In this document: positions 12,075 to 25,539 of the stretch, in pieces | Position numbering within the stretch: the stretch's first letter is position 1 | Layout: every line of letters begins with the position of its first letter | Origin: Chrysomallon squamiferum | Lineage: Eukaryota > Mollusca > Gastropoda > Neomphalida > Peltospiridae | Direction of reading: 5' to 3' | NCBI GenBank assembly: GCA_012295275.1 | Contig: CM022671.1 | Coordinates: forward strand, 8,474,386-8,538,385 | DNA: 64,000 nt | The notes under the pieces: generated by a model | What the model was told of the DNA's origin: nothing | Database searches by the model: none | What the model saw: only the letters and a program-made list of their open reading frames with translations | Position numbers and translations under genes: made by a program

Positions 12075-14514
12075 GACACACATATGATAGTTTACCAATA
12101 TTAATTACATAAAAAAATATATAATAAATAAACAAATATATTAAATTATATAAAAAAAACACCTTTTAATTTAAGTTATATGCTCTGATGATTAATAACA
12201 CAGTTACTGAAAACATTATTATGAAAAATAAGTATTTAAGTGTGAAGTGTTTATCATTTATATTTTTCTATTGTATTTCGAACCGATCTTAGTGTATATT
12301 GTGCACAAAATGTCTTCGTGCTCTGATGATTTTTTGTTTGAAAAATCCTAGCTCATAAATCTGATGTCATCTGATGTCATCTGTGTTGGTGATAGACAAT
12401 AAACCGTGACGTTACAAATTTCAATGCAAACACAGTTCACACTAACGTAAGAAGGAGGAACGTGATCAACCAAAGATATTTTTACACTTGATTAGGCGCC
12501 AGTTTTTCTGCTGAGATAAAGGATTTAATAATAGTGCAGACTGAATGTACAAATATCCATATTATACTACATTATAAAACAAAATGAACTAAAATAATTT
12601 TTATAAAAGTCATGTTGTGATAGCAATATTTACGATAATCACTGTTTCAGTGTGAAATTTCAAAACGTATACATACACACTCACACACAGATATCTCTCT
12701 TTCTCTCTCTCAGTTCTGTCTTCAATACTGAGCACCAAAATAGGAAGCAAGGCTCCTTTGGTCTGGAGGTTTAAAACGACTTTAGATCCTAAGGACATAT
12801 GAAATAAAACAATCTCTTAGGTAGGTTTCAGAGATTAGTATGTGTATATGATTCTGGTATATATATATATATATGAATGTGTGTATCTGTGTATATCTGC
12901 ATGCATTTAGGTTTATGGGCATGTTGGTAGGTCAGTAGGTAGCTATATAGATGGAAATGTAAGTAAATAAAAAGAGAGTATAATACACATCACTAAGTAC
13001 ACATAACCTGTGGAAACTGAATGTAAAAACAGGGTATTCTTTGAATGAACTCAAAGCGTGTAATTACGTTGGTTAAAAACACCTTCTCGTAATAACAGCA
13101 TGGTATGTTATTTGATAGCAGATCGCAGGGTCAAAGAAGGGCAGCTGTTGTCTAGATGACCTCGTCTGCCTATGAAGACGAACTTGTAATAGTAACGTAA
13201 GATCTTCATTTTGAGATTTGTTTCAGATGGTGTCACCTCGGTACAGTGAAGACACGATAAGAATATTAAAATTAAAAAGAGTAATAATACATATAAGTAT
13301 CTATGTATGAAACACACAGAGAGACTCTCAGTACTGTTAAAAGTTAAAACATTTCGAATGTGATTTAGAACATTTTCATTTTATCTTTAAAATAATGTTA
13401 TCTGTTTGTTAAAAAAAAAAAAACAGTCTAATACAACTCAAAACTGTACTCCATACAAACCTCGCATAAATGAAGACAAGTCTATATTTAGACTTTCGCA
13501 AAATGACGACACGGAATTTCCAAGTTGTCAGTCAATAAATAATTTATTTTAATAGTAATAATCAGCTGGAATTTCCGTTACAATTTCCATTTATTCATTA
13601 ATAGGTTCAGGCACTGCTGATGTCAGAAATATACACATTCTACAAAATAACAAACTTGTGAAAATTTCACTCGGGCGATCTTGTGACTATGTAAATGACA
13701 ATTTCTAAATTAATCCTCGCTTTCTAGATTATTTCAGAAATGTAGCAAGTTATCTCTGTCGACTTGTGTGTATTTGTATTTGTGTTTTAAGTTTTTTTAG
13801 TTTTTCTTAAATTAAATTTTACATTGTCTTCTATGTTTTAATGCTTTAAATATCGTTACCAGTATTCACACCAGTAATTACGGTAAATATTGGTATGACA
13901 ATATGACTTTTAAAGCAATTATTGTATTTTACTTTATTTCATTTTATTATTATTTGTTTTTTCATATATTTTCATTTCATTTCATTTTATTTTGTTTTAT
14001 AATACGATGTAATATAATATGGTTATTAGTGCATTCAGTATGCACTACATATATCCTTCACGGGCGAATTGCAGACAAATTGGCACCTAATCAAATGGAA
14101 GAATATCTTTGCTTGATCACGTTATAATAAGTTATTCCTTCTTACGTTAGAGGTAATTGTGTTTACACTGAAATTTGACATCTTGGTTTATTGTCTATCA
14201 CCAATACAGATGTTTAATACAAAAAAAAAAAATCAAAAGAGCAGGAAGACATTTTTGTACAATAGACCATAAGGTCGATTGAAAATAAAATACAAAAATA
14301 CATATGATAAACACTTCACAGACCCTTAAATCGGGTTTTTTAATAATAATTCAAATGTTTTTAGTAACTGTTACTAATCATCAGAATATTAAAAATTTTA
14401 ATTAAATTGAATTTATTATAGTTATTTATTTATTTATCCTAAATTATCATATATGATAATTTAGCAATGATAAATAAATAAATAACTATATTAAATTCAA
14501 TTAAGGAAAACGTT

Positions 14515-14545
<31 letters not shown>

Positions 14546-15015
14546 GTGTATGTATGTATGTATGTGTGTGTGTGTGTTGTTTCTGCATATGTGCATTTGT
14601 ATATATGTTTGTATCTAAGTGTGTTTGTGTGTGTGTGTGTCTTTTGTCTACACCTACCCATAGACAGGAAGACTCAGTATGCACTTGATCGTGTCAGCCG
14701 AGGCTAGGAGCAGTCCTTGGAACAAAAGGTAGCCCAACGGGTGAGTCACGAAGACTGATCCTCTTGCGATAAATCCAGGAACACTGAAATCTTGCCAAGA
14801 AAAGAGATTAAACCATTGGTCTAGAATGTGTGAATATACAGACGTCTGGGTTTAGTCTCATTAGTATTACGACAGTTTCACACCGCTGTACTGATATTAA
14901 AACTGAAGAATCAGTTAAATTTTAGTAGTTTTTACCTCTGTATTAAAATAACAGCAACAAATTGCTACCTGTTGTGGCGTCTTTTTAAAATTTCTTACAG
15001 TTAAACGAAACGCTA
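10738..15015. other. 5' flank of copy 3
   Basis: Bases 10738-11300 are remnants of the E2-E3 intron of copy 2. Bases 11340-11960 match, inverted, the flank of copy 4 at 37740-38240. Bases 12000-13330 match 430-1520 in copy 1's flank. Bases 13110-13230 are one of four conserved blocks noted separately. Bases 13560-13870 match 1560-1740 and, inverted, 35660-35960. The GC-richer block found upstream of copies 1, 4 and 6 is missing at about 13870. Bases 14640-15000 are the proximal flank kept in all copies with E1. At 14440-14480 an inverted repeat ('taaattatcat' / 'atgataattta') can form a short hairpin. A (CA)n tract lies at 12020-12070. No gene seen. Confidence 0.65.
13108..13220 (-). repeat. 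Dispersed conserved block with short open frame
   Basis: One of four close copies (others at 24868-24966, 27728-27826 and 52218-52328). Each can be read as a short peptide containing KFVFIGRRGHLDNS or a close variant and ending LRSAIK before a stop. I recognise no protein family. It probably belongs to an old repeat carried in the duplicated flank. Confidence 0.5.
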
Positions 15016-17537
15016 ATGGAATCTTGGCTGTTTTTTGTTATTCTTGTAGGTGCCACATTGCGATGTTCAGAAACAGGTAAGTTCCAAGAAATCTTTTTAA
15101 CAAAGCAATTTTTATTCCGAAATGGATTAAAATGTAATTTTCTTTTCATTCATTTATCTGTTAATCTTTCTCTCTCTCGGAACACAAACATATATAGAGA
15201 CAGACTCAAACAGGTACATACGCACATACATCAAGCATACTTCAAAACATGCATAATGATATTTAGACTAAATATTTCCACACCAAATATATGTATGTGT
15301 ACGTATATATATATATATATTAAATTAAAAATTAATATCATTACATAACACAGATTGTTATAACTGAAAACGTAATATAATTATTTACAGCACTGTTGCC
15401 TGGAGACTTACGCTTCGAAACTGCATGTCATGGTTCGGACGGAGATAGAATGCTTGAACCCAAGTGTGGTTCAGAGGAACGAATCGTCATTGATACGCAA
15501 TATGCTCTAACAAAGCGAAATGACACAGGATGTCCAGATTTGATGACAGTAGATAACAGCAGTCTTTATTACTGTTGCCAGTACAGTGAATCTGACGGTA
15601 AAGAGATTTACACTGGTGATTCCATGATGACTTATTACGAACTATTCACTGGAAAACAAACATTCAGTAGTCCTGCTGCATATCAGAGAATTTCCAGCTC
15701 TTCAAGTGCTCTATACGGAAGGATCTACTCCACGTACATGATGCTAGAATACTTTTGTATTAGTGGTATGTTGTTGTTTTTTATTGTAAAATTAACAGCG
15801 TTGTGCTATTACTTCTGTTTTATTAAAACTGTATTAATAATTCATACATATTTACTTTTATCTTAGTTTTTAAATAATTCAGTTTTCAACGTTTTCGTAA
15901 CTGTCCATGTTTTATCTTTAATATTGACTTATTTCTTAGAATTATCTTTTATCTGTTATCTGTTATAATATTATTGGTGTTACTCTATGTTTTATTCAAG
16001 GATGCGTTTTTACATTTTTCTTCTCCGTATTATTATTATTATTTATTATTATTACTACTACTACTACTTTATTATTATCTTTACTTATTTATTTATTATT
16101 ATTATCTTTATCAATATTATTATTATTATTATTTTTATTATTATATTTGTAGTAATAGTAGTAGTTATTATTATTATTATTTCTTGCTTTTCCATTTTTT
16201 TATTTTAATTCCTTTTAAACATTCTTCTTGGCCTTCTTTTACTTTTCTTACGTAGTGAAATGTTCACTAGAAATTATGTACCTCTTACCTCTGAGTATAG
16301 TGAACTAAATTCTTAACATTTTCAATACTTTTAAGCAAAGTATATAATTTCAGAAAATTAATGTAAATATTATTTTACCAGTTTGTAAATTCACACTAGA
16401 AGATATTTCATTACCTACATTAGTTACTGGTATATATTATTTTCTTTTCTGTATTATTATTTTTTATTATCGAGGTGGTGACATCTTATGTTCTATTTCA
16501 GTATGCTTATATATATTTCTAAATAAGCACATGATATATATATATATAATGAAAATAAATTATCAGATAATTTATAAACATTTGTGCGCGTTAGTTATAT
16601 ACATTATTTATATATATTATAATTGCTGGGTTTTCGTTATTATCTTATTGGAGGTCTGGGGTTTTTGTGGGTTTTTTTATTATTATTACTTATTATCGAG
16701 GGTGGCGACATCTTATTTTCTATTTCAGTATGCTTATATATATATAAAGAATTATGAGAAGACAATAATTTATAAACATGTGCATTATCTTATATTATTT
16801 CATTAATATTCTGAATTTTCTTTTCGCATATTTGGAAATAAAATAAACATTTGTGTGCGTTATTATGACATCATATGTTATGAGATCATATTATATTATA
16901 TTATATTATTATATATTATATTATATTATATTATATTATATTATATTATTATATATTATATTATATTATATTATATTATATTATATTATTTTATATTATT
17001 ATTTCATTTATGTTTTCTATTTCCTTTTTGTAATTTGGAAAGCAAATGTACAAGACCAAATTTGTTTTACAGAAAACGTGACTGCAAGTTTCTCAGACAA
17101 CAACACATCGCTAACTGGAACAGAAGTTTATTTACTGAATACAGAATATCCCGGTCTCATAAATGTCAACAACTCTCTACAAGAGTGCACAGTGTCTACG
17201 TCATGCGACACCAACATCGTCATCACCGCTATAGACTTGTCATTGCAATGTCTGCAAGAACTTGAAATCAACGACGGCAGCTACACGAGAAATATCACCT
17301 GCAGTAACAACACTGGATATAATATTACACAAATATATCAGAGTTCTACTAATTTGATTAAACTGAGACTTAATAATGGACAAATAAATGGTGGAAAAAT
17401 ATGGATACAAATAAATGGTAATCAATGACTTTTTTACCCTATGAATTAATTGAATTATTATACTGAAACTGGACAAACATGGGTACAGATAAATGGTAAT
17501 AAATTACTTTGTTAGCCTATGAATTAATATGCTGAAT

Positions 17538-17574
<37 letters not shown>

Positions 17575-19433
17575 ATATATGTGCGCACATACACACTACA
17601 TATACCTACATAATACTCCTATTCATACATATATAGTATTTAGTATAAAGATAATAATTGTATTATGATAATCCTTATTATTAACATCATCATCGTCGTC
17701 GTCAGATGTATTATTACTACTACTGCTACTACTACTGCAACTACTACCACTATTATTATTATTATTATTATTATTATTTAATATTCTGTGTCCTAGCTTC
17801 TTCTTTTATGTAAATTTATATATGTGTGTGTTCATATTTCTGCATACTACGTGTGTTGGCAAATATATAAGTGCAGGTCTTTGCTGTTTTCCACATTCTC
17901 TTGGATAACGTAGCCACAACCCCTGGTGTTGTTCTAACCCTGACGTGTGGTGTCACTGACCAGACGACCAAAGCGCCATGCATGATAGTCACCACAGCTA
18001 AGCCCACCGCGACATCTACTGCAGTCATCACCAGCAGAACGTCAATACCAGGTATAATTAGAACTGTCATTGATCGTTCACAAAATGATAATGCCTCTCT
18101 GAAAGTTTCAGAGTTAATTTATGTTATTACTGCCAGATAAATGTGCATTCATATATATGTTTATAGTAATATGCTAATCACTGATTTATATTTTATTTTA
18201 TTTGGCATTTTCTTGCATAATATATAACTCTCAGATATATCCTAACTGACTCTAAGTAGAATTATAGTTTAGTTGTTTTTTAGTTTATAAGATTGTTCAT
18301 ATGTTATAAGGCGACGTGCTTTAACACATTTTTAAATCTGCATAACACAAATACTTTTTTTTCTTGGAATGTATCTTTTATTTTAACTGTTACATATTAA
18401 TATAACACATTTTACAGTTCCAAACGTGGTCAGAAAATCAAACATTTAAACTCTTTCAGATGGGACGGCTGGTTTAGATAGTGGAATTTTGGCAGGAATC
18501 ATCGTATGCATTATAATTCTGATAGTGCTGGTGGTTATTCTTGTTATTGTGTTTTGCATACGGTATAAGAAATCGAAAACAAAACGTAAGTAAGAATTAT
18601 TTGTAGTAAAAGACAGTAAGTGTATTTACTACAAGTGGTATTAGCACGTCGTAATAATACTAGTTCCATTATTTTCATAAAATTAATGACTAGCAAAGTG
18701 TTTTTAGAGCGCGTTGCCTTTCCTTTAAGGTGATAGAAGCCTTTTCCTAAAGTAGAACTGAAATGCACTCCTTCCATAGCCTAAGGCCAGGCTTCAAAAG
18801 AAAGTTCCAAAAGTATCCACCATTCAACTTAAACTTAACCTGGTAAAATTGGTATCTAGATCCAAAGTCTGTTAAACAGACAGGGATATATACATACTTA
18901 TGTACATATATACATAATATACATATACATACAACATACATAAATAAATATATATATATATCAAGATACTCTCACACATACATACATAGATACATAAATA
19001 TCACTTTTATCATCATCAGTATCATAATTGTGATTATACAATGTGTGTTTTTCAGAGGGTTGGAGTGGATGACAAAAAGCAAAACAACACAAATGTCTCC
19101 CCTCCACCTTTACCCAACAGACTGTCTCCAACATCGACTGCAGGAAAAGGAAATGGATTACCTTCCACATTAGATAATAAATTAACTCCATTAACAACAA
19201 CAGCTGGATTGCCGCCCTCACTTTCAAACGGAGTACAGAATGGTTTTCCTTCATTGCCAGGAAGAGGAAATAAATTGCCAGCAATCGGAGCACAAAACGG
19301 ATCACTTACATTACCAACAAGCGGAACAGGGAATGGATTGTCTCCCTCACTAACTTCAGGAGCAGCAGCTGGATTACCTTCTGTACTGACTTCACAAGCA
19401 CGAAATGGATTGCCTCCCGTACAGACAATGTAA
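15016..19433 (+). CDS. Copy 3: full-length family gene with a frameshift at the end of the transmembrane exon
   Basis: Exons: E1 15016-15076, E2 15391-15765, E3 17073-17417, E4 17914-18051, E5 18460-18585, E6 19056-19433. Phases are 1-1 for E1/E2/E3/E4/E5 joins. Domains: signal peptide (residues 1-17 or so), SUEL-like domain 24-145, CUB-like 146-275, Thr/Ser stalk 276-306, transmembrane helix about 313-340. E5 is 126 bases where undamaged copies have 125: an extra A in the AAA run of 'tataagaaatcg' near 18571. As assembled the frame leaves E6, reads five residues and stops, giving about 353 residues. Without the extra A it would be 473. E6 itself is open for 125 codons plus a stop and is the least repetitive tail in the family. 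Two cysteines conserved in E2 of copies 4, 6 and 8 are absent here (SDG for SDC; Ser for Cys before ALYGR). AATAAA lies at 19468-19473. Either a sequencing error in a homopolymer or a recent break. Confidence 0.8.
16455..16800. repeat. Tandem duplication inside intron 2 of copy 3
   Basis: The intron segment around 'gacatcttat...tatttcagtatgctt' occurs twice, at about 16470-16560 and 16695-16800. Copy 4 has the same doubled arrangement in its intron 2 (inverted, about 32440-32490 and 32670-32720). The other copies have it once. It marks copies 3 and 4 as closest relatives over this part. Confidence 0.75.
16866..17005. repeat. (ATATT)n pentanucleotide array
   Basis: A run of TATAT/ATATT units just upstream of the E3 acceptor of copy 3. 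The same place holds an ATAAT array in copy 6 (47697-47752) and shorter runs in copies 1, 2, 4 and 8. The Tyr/Ile-rich open frames across it are artefacts of the repeat. Confidence 0.9.
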
Positions 19434-22400
19434 CTTAAACGGTTTGTCACCTAGTATCAAGAAATGAAATAAACTGCATTCAACTTCAAAGGAAAGAAAA
19501 ATACTTATGAAGAACATAGACATTTTAAAATTTTGCTCATCCATATAGTGTTTACAGTTCAGTAGAAATCTGACAAATGTATATAGTCATGAAGAAAAAG
19601 TTTTCTAACCATATGTGATATCACTGAAAACAAATAACAAATAAGTTGTTATATATATTTGTATATGTGTATGTACTACAGTTATTAATTTACGAAGCGT
19701 ATCTATTTTTATCTATTTATTTTTTAATTCATCTAAGCTTAAATGGTCTTTAATTTTGTTTTCTGTTTTAAAATTTCATAAAGAGTCCGATCTTGTTTCA
19801 TTTTGTTTTCCTAATAAAGATAAAAAAAAACACACACACACGCGCACAACTATTCTTACATACACTGATGTTTATACATTATCACATACGTACAATCCGA
19901 AAGATAGACATATACACACATATATAAAACAAGCATATGTACATAGAGTATATTAATGACACATTGCAGCTTTTTAATGTATGATCCAAATAGATTACTA
20001 CTCTTTATAGGCTTATTATTCAGCAATAAAGGCGTCATTTTACGTAAGCATTTGTTTTAAAACGTTTCAACAACTGTTTGAAATGTATACGTGCATGTCG
20101 ATAACCTGCAAAGCTGACTAGGAATAATAACATTTCAAAGATTAAGGACGTGATTACGTTTTCAACATTTCCTGGCATGTTGCCTGATACAGGGATATAA
20201 TGTCTTCGTCGTATCAGAACATGGAATTGTATAATTATATACATTACTGTGACTTGTTTTTGTGGTAAATTAATTTTCTGTAGTTTGGAGATCACGTACA
20301 TGCTGTGTTAAGGTTCTGTACTTTACATATCGTTTTAATATTAAATCAATAATTCTTAATGTCAAGAAAATATATCACTGACGTGTCTAATTAATTATTC
20401 TTTGTTCAGACTGACCCTGTAATGTAATATGATATGATATCATATAATAGAGCATAGTATAGCATAATGCAAAGTAATGCAATACAGTATAGTACATATA
20501 CAGGCTAAGGTTCCATTACTCAGAAACATTAAACAAGCACCAGAAGTAGTAATACCTTAGTTTTCTCACTGCGTAGCAAAATAATACATGTATCCAAGCA
20601 AACCGATGCTGTGAGAACAACCCCCGTGTAATGTTAAATTAAATAAAAATAAACACAGTTTAGGATTAACAGATTTAATTAATTGCGAAGACTCTGTATC
20701 TATTTCTGTGTATATGTATATATATATGTATATATATATATATATATATATGTCTTTTCTTTATGGTAGTATTAAACTATGAAAAAAATATTATTTATAA
20801 GGGGAAAAGCGACTAAAACAAAGAATGAAAAATAATAGATAAATGTTCAAAGAAAACATTTAACAACAGCAAGAATAATGCTGAATTTAAAAAAATTAAA
20901 TGAATTTGGTAATAGGCAACAAAACAACAAACCAACGTTGACATCAAAGGCTGATGGTAAGAATAATATTATAATTTATAATCTATCTATCTATCTATCT
21001 ATCTCTATATCTGTCTGTCTATCTATCTATCTATCTCTCTATATCTATCTATCTATCTCTCTATATCTGTCTGTCTATCTATCTATCTATCTATCTCTCT
21101 ATCTATCTATCTAATTAAAAAACAAACAAAATACAAGCAAAACGAAAAAACAAACTACTGATAAAGAGGATCTGGAGAGAATACGAAACAAAATTCATGA
21201 AACTTAATACAGGTTGTTTTACACGACATCAGAATCTGAAGATTCTTGGCTTTCGAATGTAAAATCATGACACTTAATGACACCGATACGTTATCACAAC
21301 GTCTGTTATTATTTATTATTAAATTCTCTGAATTAATTATTTCTTTCTTCTTCTTCTTTAATTATTTATTTTATAATAGAAGATGCCCCTGATTCAACAG
21401 AATATCTCCAATGGAAAAGAAGTGAAATAAATCAGATACCTGTGTCTCGAAATATCTTTATTGTGATGGAAAATGAAAAGATAGCAAAGAACATTATAAC
21501 TTAATTTTTCTTCTTAAATATTACATATCTTCGGAAATTTAGTACACGAAGTCACCAATAATAAAAATAACAACAATAATATTAACAGGAAGACTGCAGA
21601 TAAACAGCTTCTAGGTAGTATTATTTATACAGTGTTATAAACTAGAGCAAAATGCACACATTCCATAACCTTTGAAAGAAAAGAAAATTACCTCGAATGT
21701 GAGGAAACAAGTACTGTAGAGCGAGTTAAGCCGACAATGAATAGGATGCGATTATAGCAGCAAAAAATCAGAACTTTTGAAATCGTTCAAAACTCGGTTT
21801 CTCTCTCTCTCTCTCTCTTTATCTTATCTCTCTCTTTTTTTTATCTTTTATTGATTGGTTTAACGCTCTGCGAACGAAACTCGGGGTCTCTGTAATTTGT
21901 AAGAGCGGTGAAGCTGGAAATGTTATCACCCAGAACTGGACGTGCTAATTACAAGCTCGTGGAGAGAAGGTTTGATTAAGGCTGCAGGGTGATCATTGGA
22001 AAATTTAGCAGATTACAGAATTAATGCTGTTAAAATACTTTTCTGGTAAAACATTTAAGTAATTAAATACTTTAAAAGATCAACGTATGTTTATATATAT
22101 ATATATTATTGTGAGATAATTTTATATAATTACATATTTTTTTAATTATAATTCGATATGGACAGGATATAACTGTTGTGCATACCTCACTATATACATT
22201 TTGTTTTCTGTAAAAGAAAAAGGGATACGTAATTACAAACACTCCGCATATAAGATTTTATTCCCATTTTTTTTTTTACGTTCATATAGATTGTCTCCTC
22301 TCTTTTAGATATCGAGTAAAGTTGTTAATGTTCCTAGTTTAACGATGGCTCAGCTCATGCAGAATTATTGCTATAACAAGTTATTTTTACGGAAGAACAG

Positions 22401-22849
22401 ATTAGAAGTAAACATTACAGTATTAGTGTTAGTGTTAGTAGTGGTAAAAGTAGCAGTATAAGGGATAGTAATAGTAGTAGTAGTAGTAGTAGTAATAGTA
22501 GTAGTAGTAGAAACAGCAGCAGAAGTAGTAGTGATACTAAAGCTATCAGTGGTAGTAGTAGTGGTTTAAATTAATTTATTTATATTTCTTTTATTGTTTC
22601 TTTTTTATTTCTGTCCCCAAAGTGAATGGTAAACCAAAACAGAAAATAATATACACTACTTATTTTGTTAATTTCTTAATAATTAATAACGTAAAATGGA
22701 TTAAAATCATCTCCGACGGCATTACTTTTCGAGCCTTGAATAAAAAAAACAAAAACAGTTACAGACAATTGTTCATCTAAAACTAAATTTGATCTGTACT
22801 ACAGAAGTCAACGTTATGGACTTCTATCTGTCAGGGAAATTAAAGATAA
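19434..22849. other. 3' flank of copy 3
   Basis: Bases 19434-19960 carry the AATAAA and the 3' untranslated-like region common to the family. Bases 19960-20300 match, inverted, 29150-29480 beside copy 4. Bases 20440-20545 hold one arm of a dispersed repeat also found at 25540-25650, 26040-26160 and 56040-56160. Bases 20985-21115 are a (CTAT)n array. Bases 21300-22100 match, inverted, 42290-43280, and bases 22330-22560 match 7870-8160. So this is the same 3' flank that follows copies 6 and 8. No coding sequence seen. Confidence 0.65.
20977..21115. repeat. (CTAT)n microsatellite
   Basis: CTAT tetranucleotide units with CTCT and CTGT interruptions. The reverse complement occupies the same place in the 3' flanks of copies 6 (GATA units near 43800) and 8 (near 55515-55570). 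Confidence 0.92.
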
Positions 22850-22850
22850 C

Positions 22851-24267
22851 AGGTTGTTAACAGGGACTAATGTATACTGTTAACAGGGGACTAATGTATA
22901 CTGTTAACAGGGGACTAATGTATACTGTTGACAGGGGACTAATGTATACTGTTAACAGGGGACTAATGTATACTGTTAACAGGGGACTAATATATACTGT
23001 TAACAGGGGACTAATGTATACTGTTAACAGGGGACTAATGTATACTGTTAACAGGGGACTAATGTATACTGTTAACAGGGAACTAATGTATACTGTTAAC
23101 AGGGAACTAATGTATACTGATAACAGGGAACTAATGTATACTGATAACAGGGAACTAATGTATACTGTTGACAGGGAACTAATGTATACTGTTAACAGGG
23201 AACTAATGTATACTGATAACAGGGAACTAATGTATACTGTTGACAGGGAACTAATGTATACTGATGACAGGGAACTAATGTATACTGTTGACAGGGAACT
23301 AATGTATACTGTTGACAGGGAACTAATGTATACTGTTAACAGGGGACTAATGTATACTGTTAACAGGGGACTAATGTATACTGTTAACAGGGAAGTAATG
23401 TATACTGTTAACAGGGACTAATGTATACTGTTAACAGGGAACTAATGTATACTGTTAACAGGGGACTAATGTATACTGTTAACAGGGAACTAATGTATAC
23501 TGATAACAGGGAACTAATGTATACTGATAACAGGGAACTAATGTATACTGATAACAGGGAACTAATGTATACTGATGACAGGGAACTAACTAATGTATAC
23601 TGTTAACAGGGGACTAATGTATATGTTAATGTATACTGTTAACAGGGAACTAATGTATACTGATAACAGGGAACTAATGTATACTGATAACAGGGAACTA
23701 ATGTATAGTGATAACAGGGAACTAATGTATACTGTTAACAGGGAACTAATGTATACTGATAACAGGGAACTAATGTATACTGTTGACAGGGAACTAATGT
23801 ATACTGTTAACAGGGAACTAATGTATACTGTTAACAGGGGACTAATGTATACTGTTAACAGGGAAGTAATGTATACTGTTAACAGGGACTAATGTATACT
23901 GTTACCAGGGGACTAAAGTATACTGTTAACAGGGAAGTAATGTATACTGTTAACAGGGGACTAATGTATACTGTTAACAGGGGACTAATGTATACTGTTA
24001 AAAGGGGACTAATGTATACTGTTACCAGGGGACTAATGTATACTGTTAACAGGGAAGTAATGTATACTGTTAACAGGGGACTAATGTATACTGTTACCAG
24101 GGGACCAATGTATACTGTTAACAGGGAACTAATATATACTGTTAACAGGGAAGTAATATATACTTTTGACAGGGAAGTAATGCTTATTGTTGACAGGGAA
24201 GTAATGCTTACTGTTGACAGAGAAGTAATGCTTACTGTTGACAGGGAAGTAATGCTTACTGTTGACA
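22851..24267. repeat. 24-bp minisatellite, about 59 units
   Basis: Tandem 24-base units of the form 'actaatgtatactgttaaca' plus GGGG. Variant positions are TGTTAACA/TGATAACA/TGTTGACA and GGGGACT/GGGAACT/GGGAAGT, and variants cluster in blocks. A few units are 23 bases and break the frame. Because 24 is divisible by three the array shows long repetitive frames on both strands, not evidence of a gene. The unit pattern near 23330-23415 recurs near 23820-23890, suggesting a higher-order period of about 475 bases. The array resumes right of the gap at 26501. Confidence 0.95.
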
Positions 24268-25322
24268 AAATAATAACAACAGTAATTACCGATATCATCA
24301 TCACCCGACCATCCACTTTGAATTTGCGGAAGACAACAATCCATACCATAGAGATGATATGAACAGTAAAATAATTAGTTACTTAATACAGTTATTTCTC
24401 ATAACGAAAAGATGCATGAGTTAGCTGTTGTGACTCTATTTATAAATAGGTAAATATAATTTCGAAATGTATCACTGTATCACTGTATATATTTTATCTC
24501 CTTTTCTGCTTGCTTTATTGTAGTGAAGTAATGTTGTATTAAATTTTATTTATTTATTTGACGGATAAAGAAAATACCGATAGTATTATATAAAAAAACA
24601 ATGCTATTATCCACAACCACATTAAATAATCATAATTTTTCCAATTTTTCTCAAACTTTCACCGTTACATTTCAAAATAAAAAATAAAAATATGAAAAAT
24701 AGCTAGCTGTGTAATATAATATTCTGTGCTCTGTAGTTTCACAACATGACATAAATTACAAGCATTTAATCATGATTTTGGAGTTGTTTCTTTTTTCTTT
24801 TTTCTTTTATTATTATCATATCTTTACTGTATCGAGGGGACACCATCTTAAACAAATTTGAAATGAATATCTTACGTTACTATTGCAAGTTCGTCTTCAT
24901 AGGCAGACGAGGTCATCTAGACAACAGCTGCCTTTCTTTGATCCTGCGATCTGCTATCAAATAACATACCATGCTGTTCTTATGAGAAGGTGTTTTTAAC
25001 CAACGTAATTACTCACTTGGAGTTCATGCAAAGAATACCCTGTTTTTACAGCTCCGTTTGCACTATGTGCAGCACCTAACACAGGTCATATGTACTCAGT
25101 GATGTATATTATACTCTGTTTTTATTTACTCACATAGCCATCTATATAGCTACCTACTTACCTACCTACATGCCTATCAACCTATATGCATGCAGATGTA
25201 CACAGGTATACACATACACTCATAGATATATATACACACATACACAGAATCATACAAACGTACATATCTCTGAAACCTTCCAAAGAGATTATTTTATGTC
25301 ATATGTCCCTAGGATAAAAAAA

Positions 25323-25400
25323 TAGGGGTCGGCAACCAATTATCCGGCCAGATAGGAGTCCTGATCAAACAAGATCGTAAGACATTGTGGTTTTAGCAAA
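25323..25400 (+). mobile_element. Possible hAT-type terminal sequence
   Basis: 'ggggtcggcaacc' followed by 'ggccagata' resembles the ends of non-autonomous hAT (Charlie-like) elements as I remember them. A second similar start, 'ggtcgacaacctt' with 'ggccagactgc', lies at about 25846, and both recur right of the gap (28173 and 28686). I could not find the other ends, target duplications or a transposase. Confidence 0.3.
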
Positions 25401-25539
25401 GTTTATTCACAATTATCATATTATTTTATCATATTAGTGTATTTACATTTGTTCTCGCTATTTTTTATTTCTCCATACTGATTACTTTGCATTTTTTTCC
25501 ATGTATATATATATATATATATATATATTATGCAATTTA

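Noticed and set aside
22870-24362. Long frames repeating MYTVNRGL and, on the other strand, SPLLTVYI
   Set aside because: The 24-bp minisatellite unit is divisible by three, so open frames are automatic. Units of 23 bases break them, and no splice or start context is seen.
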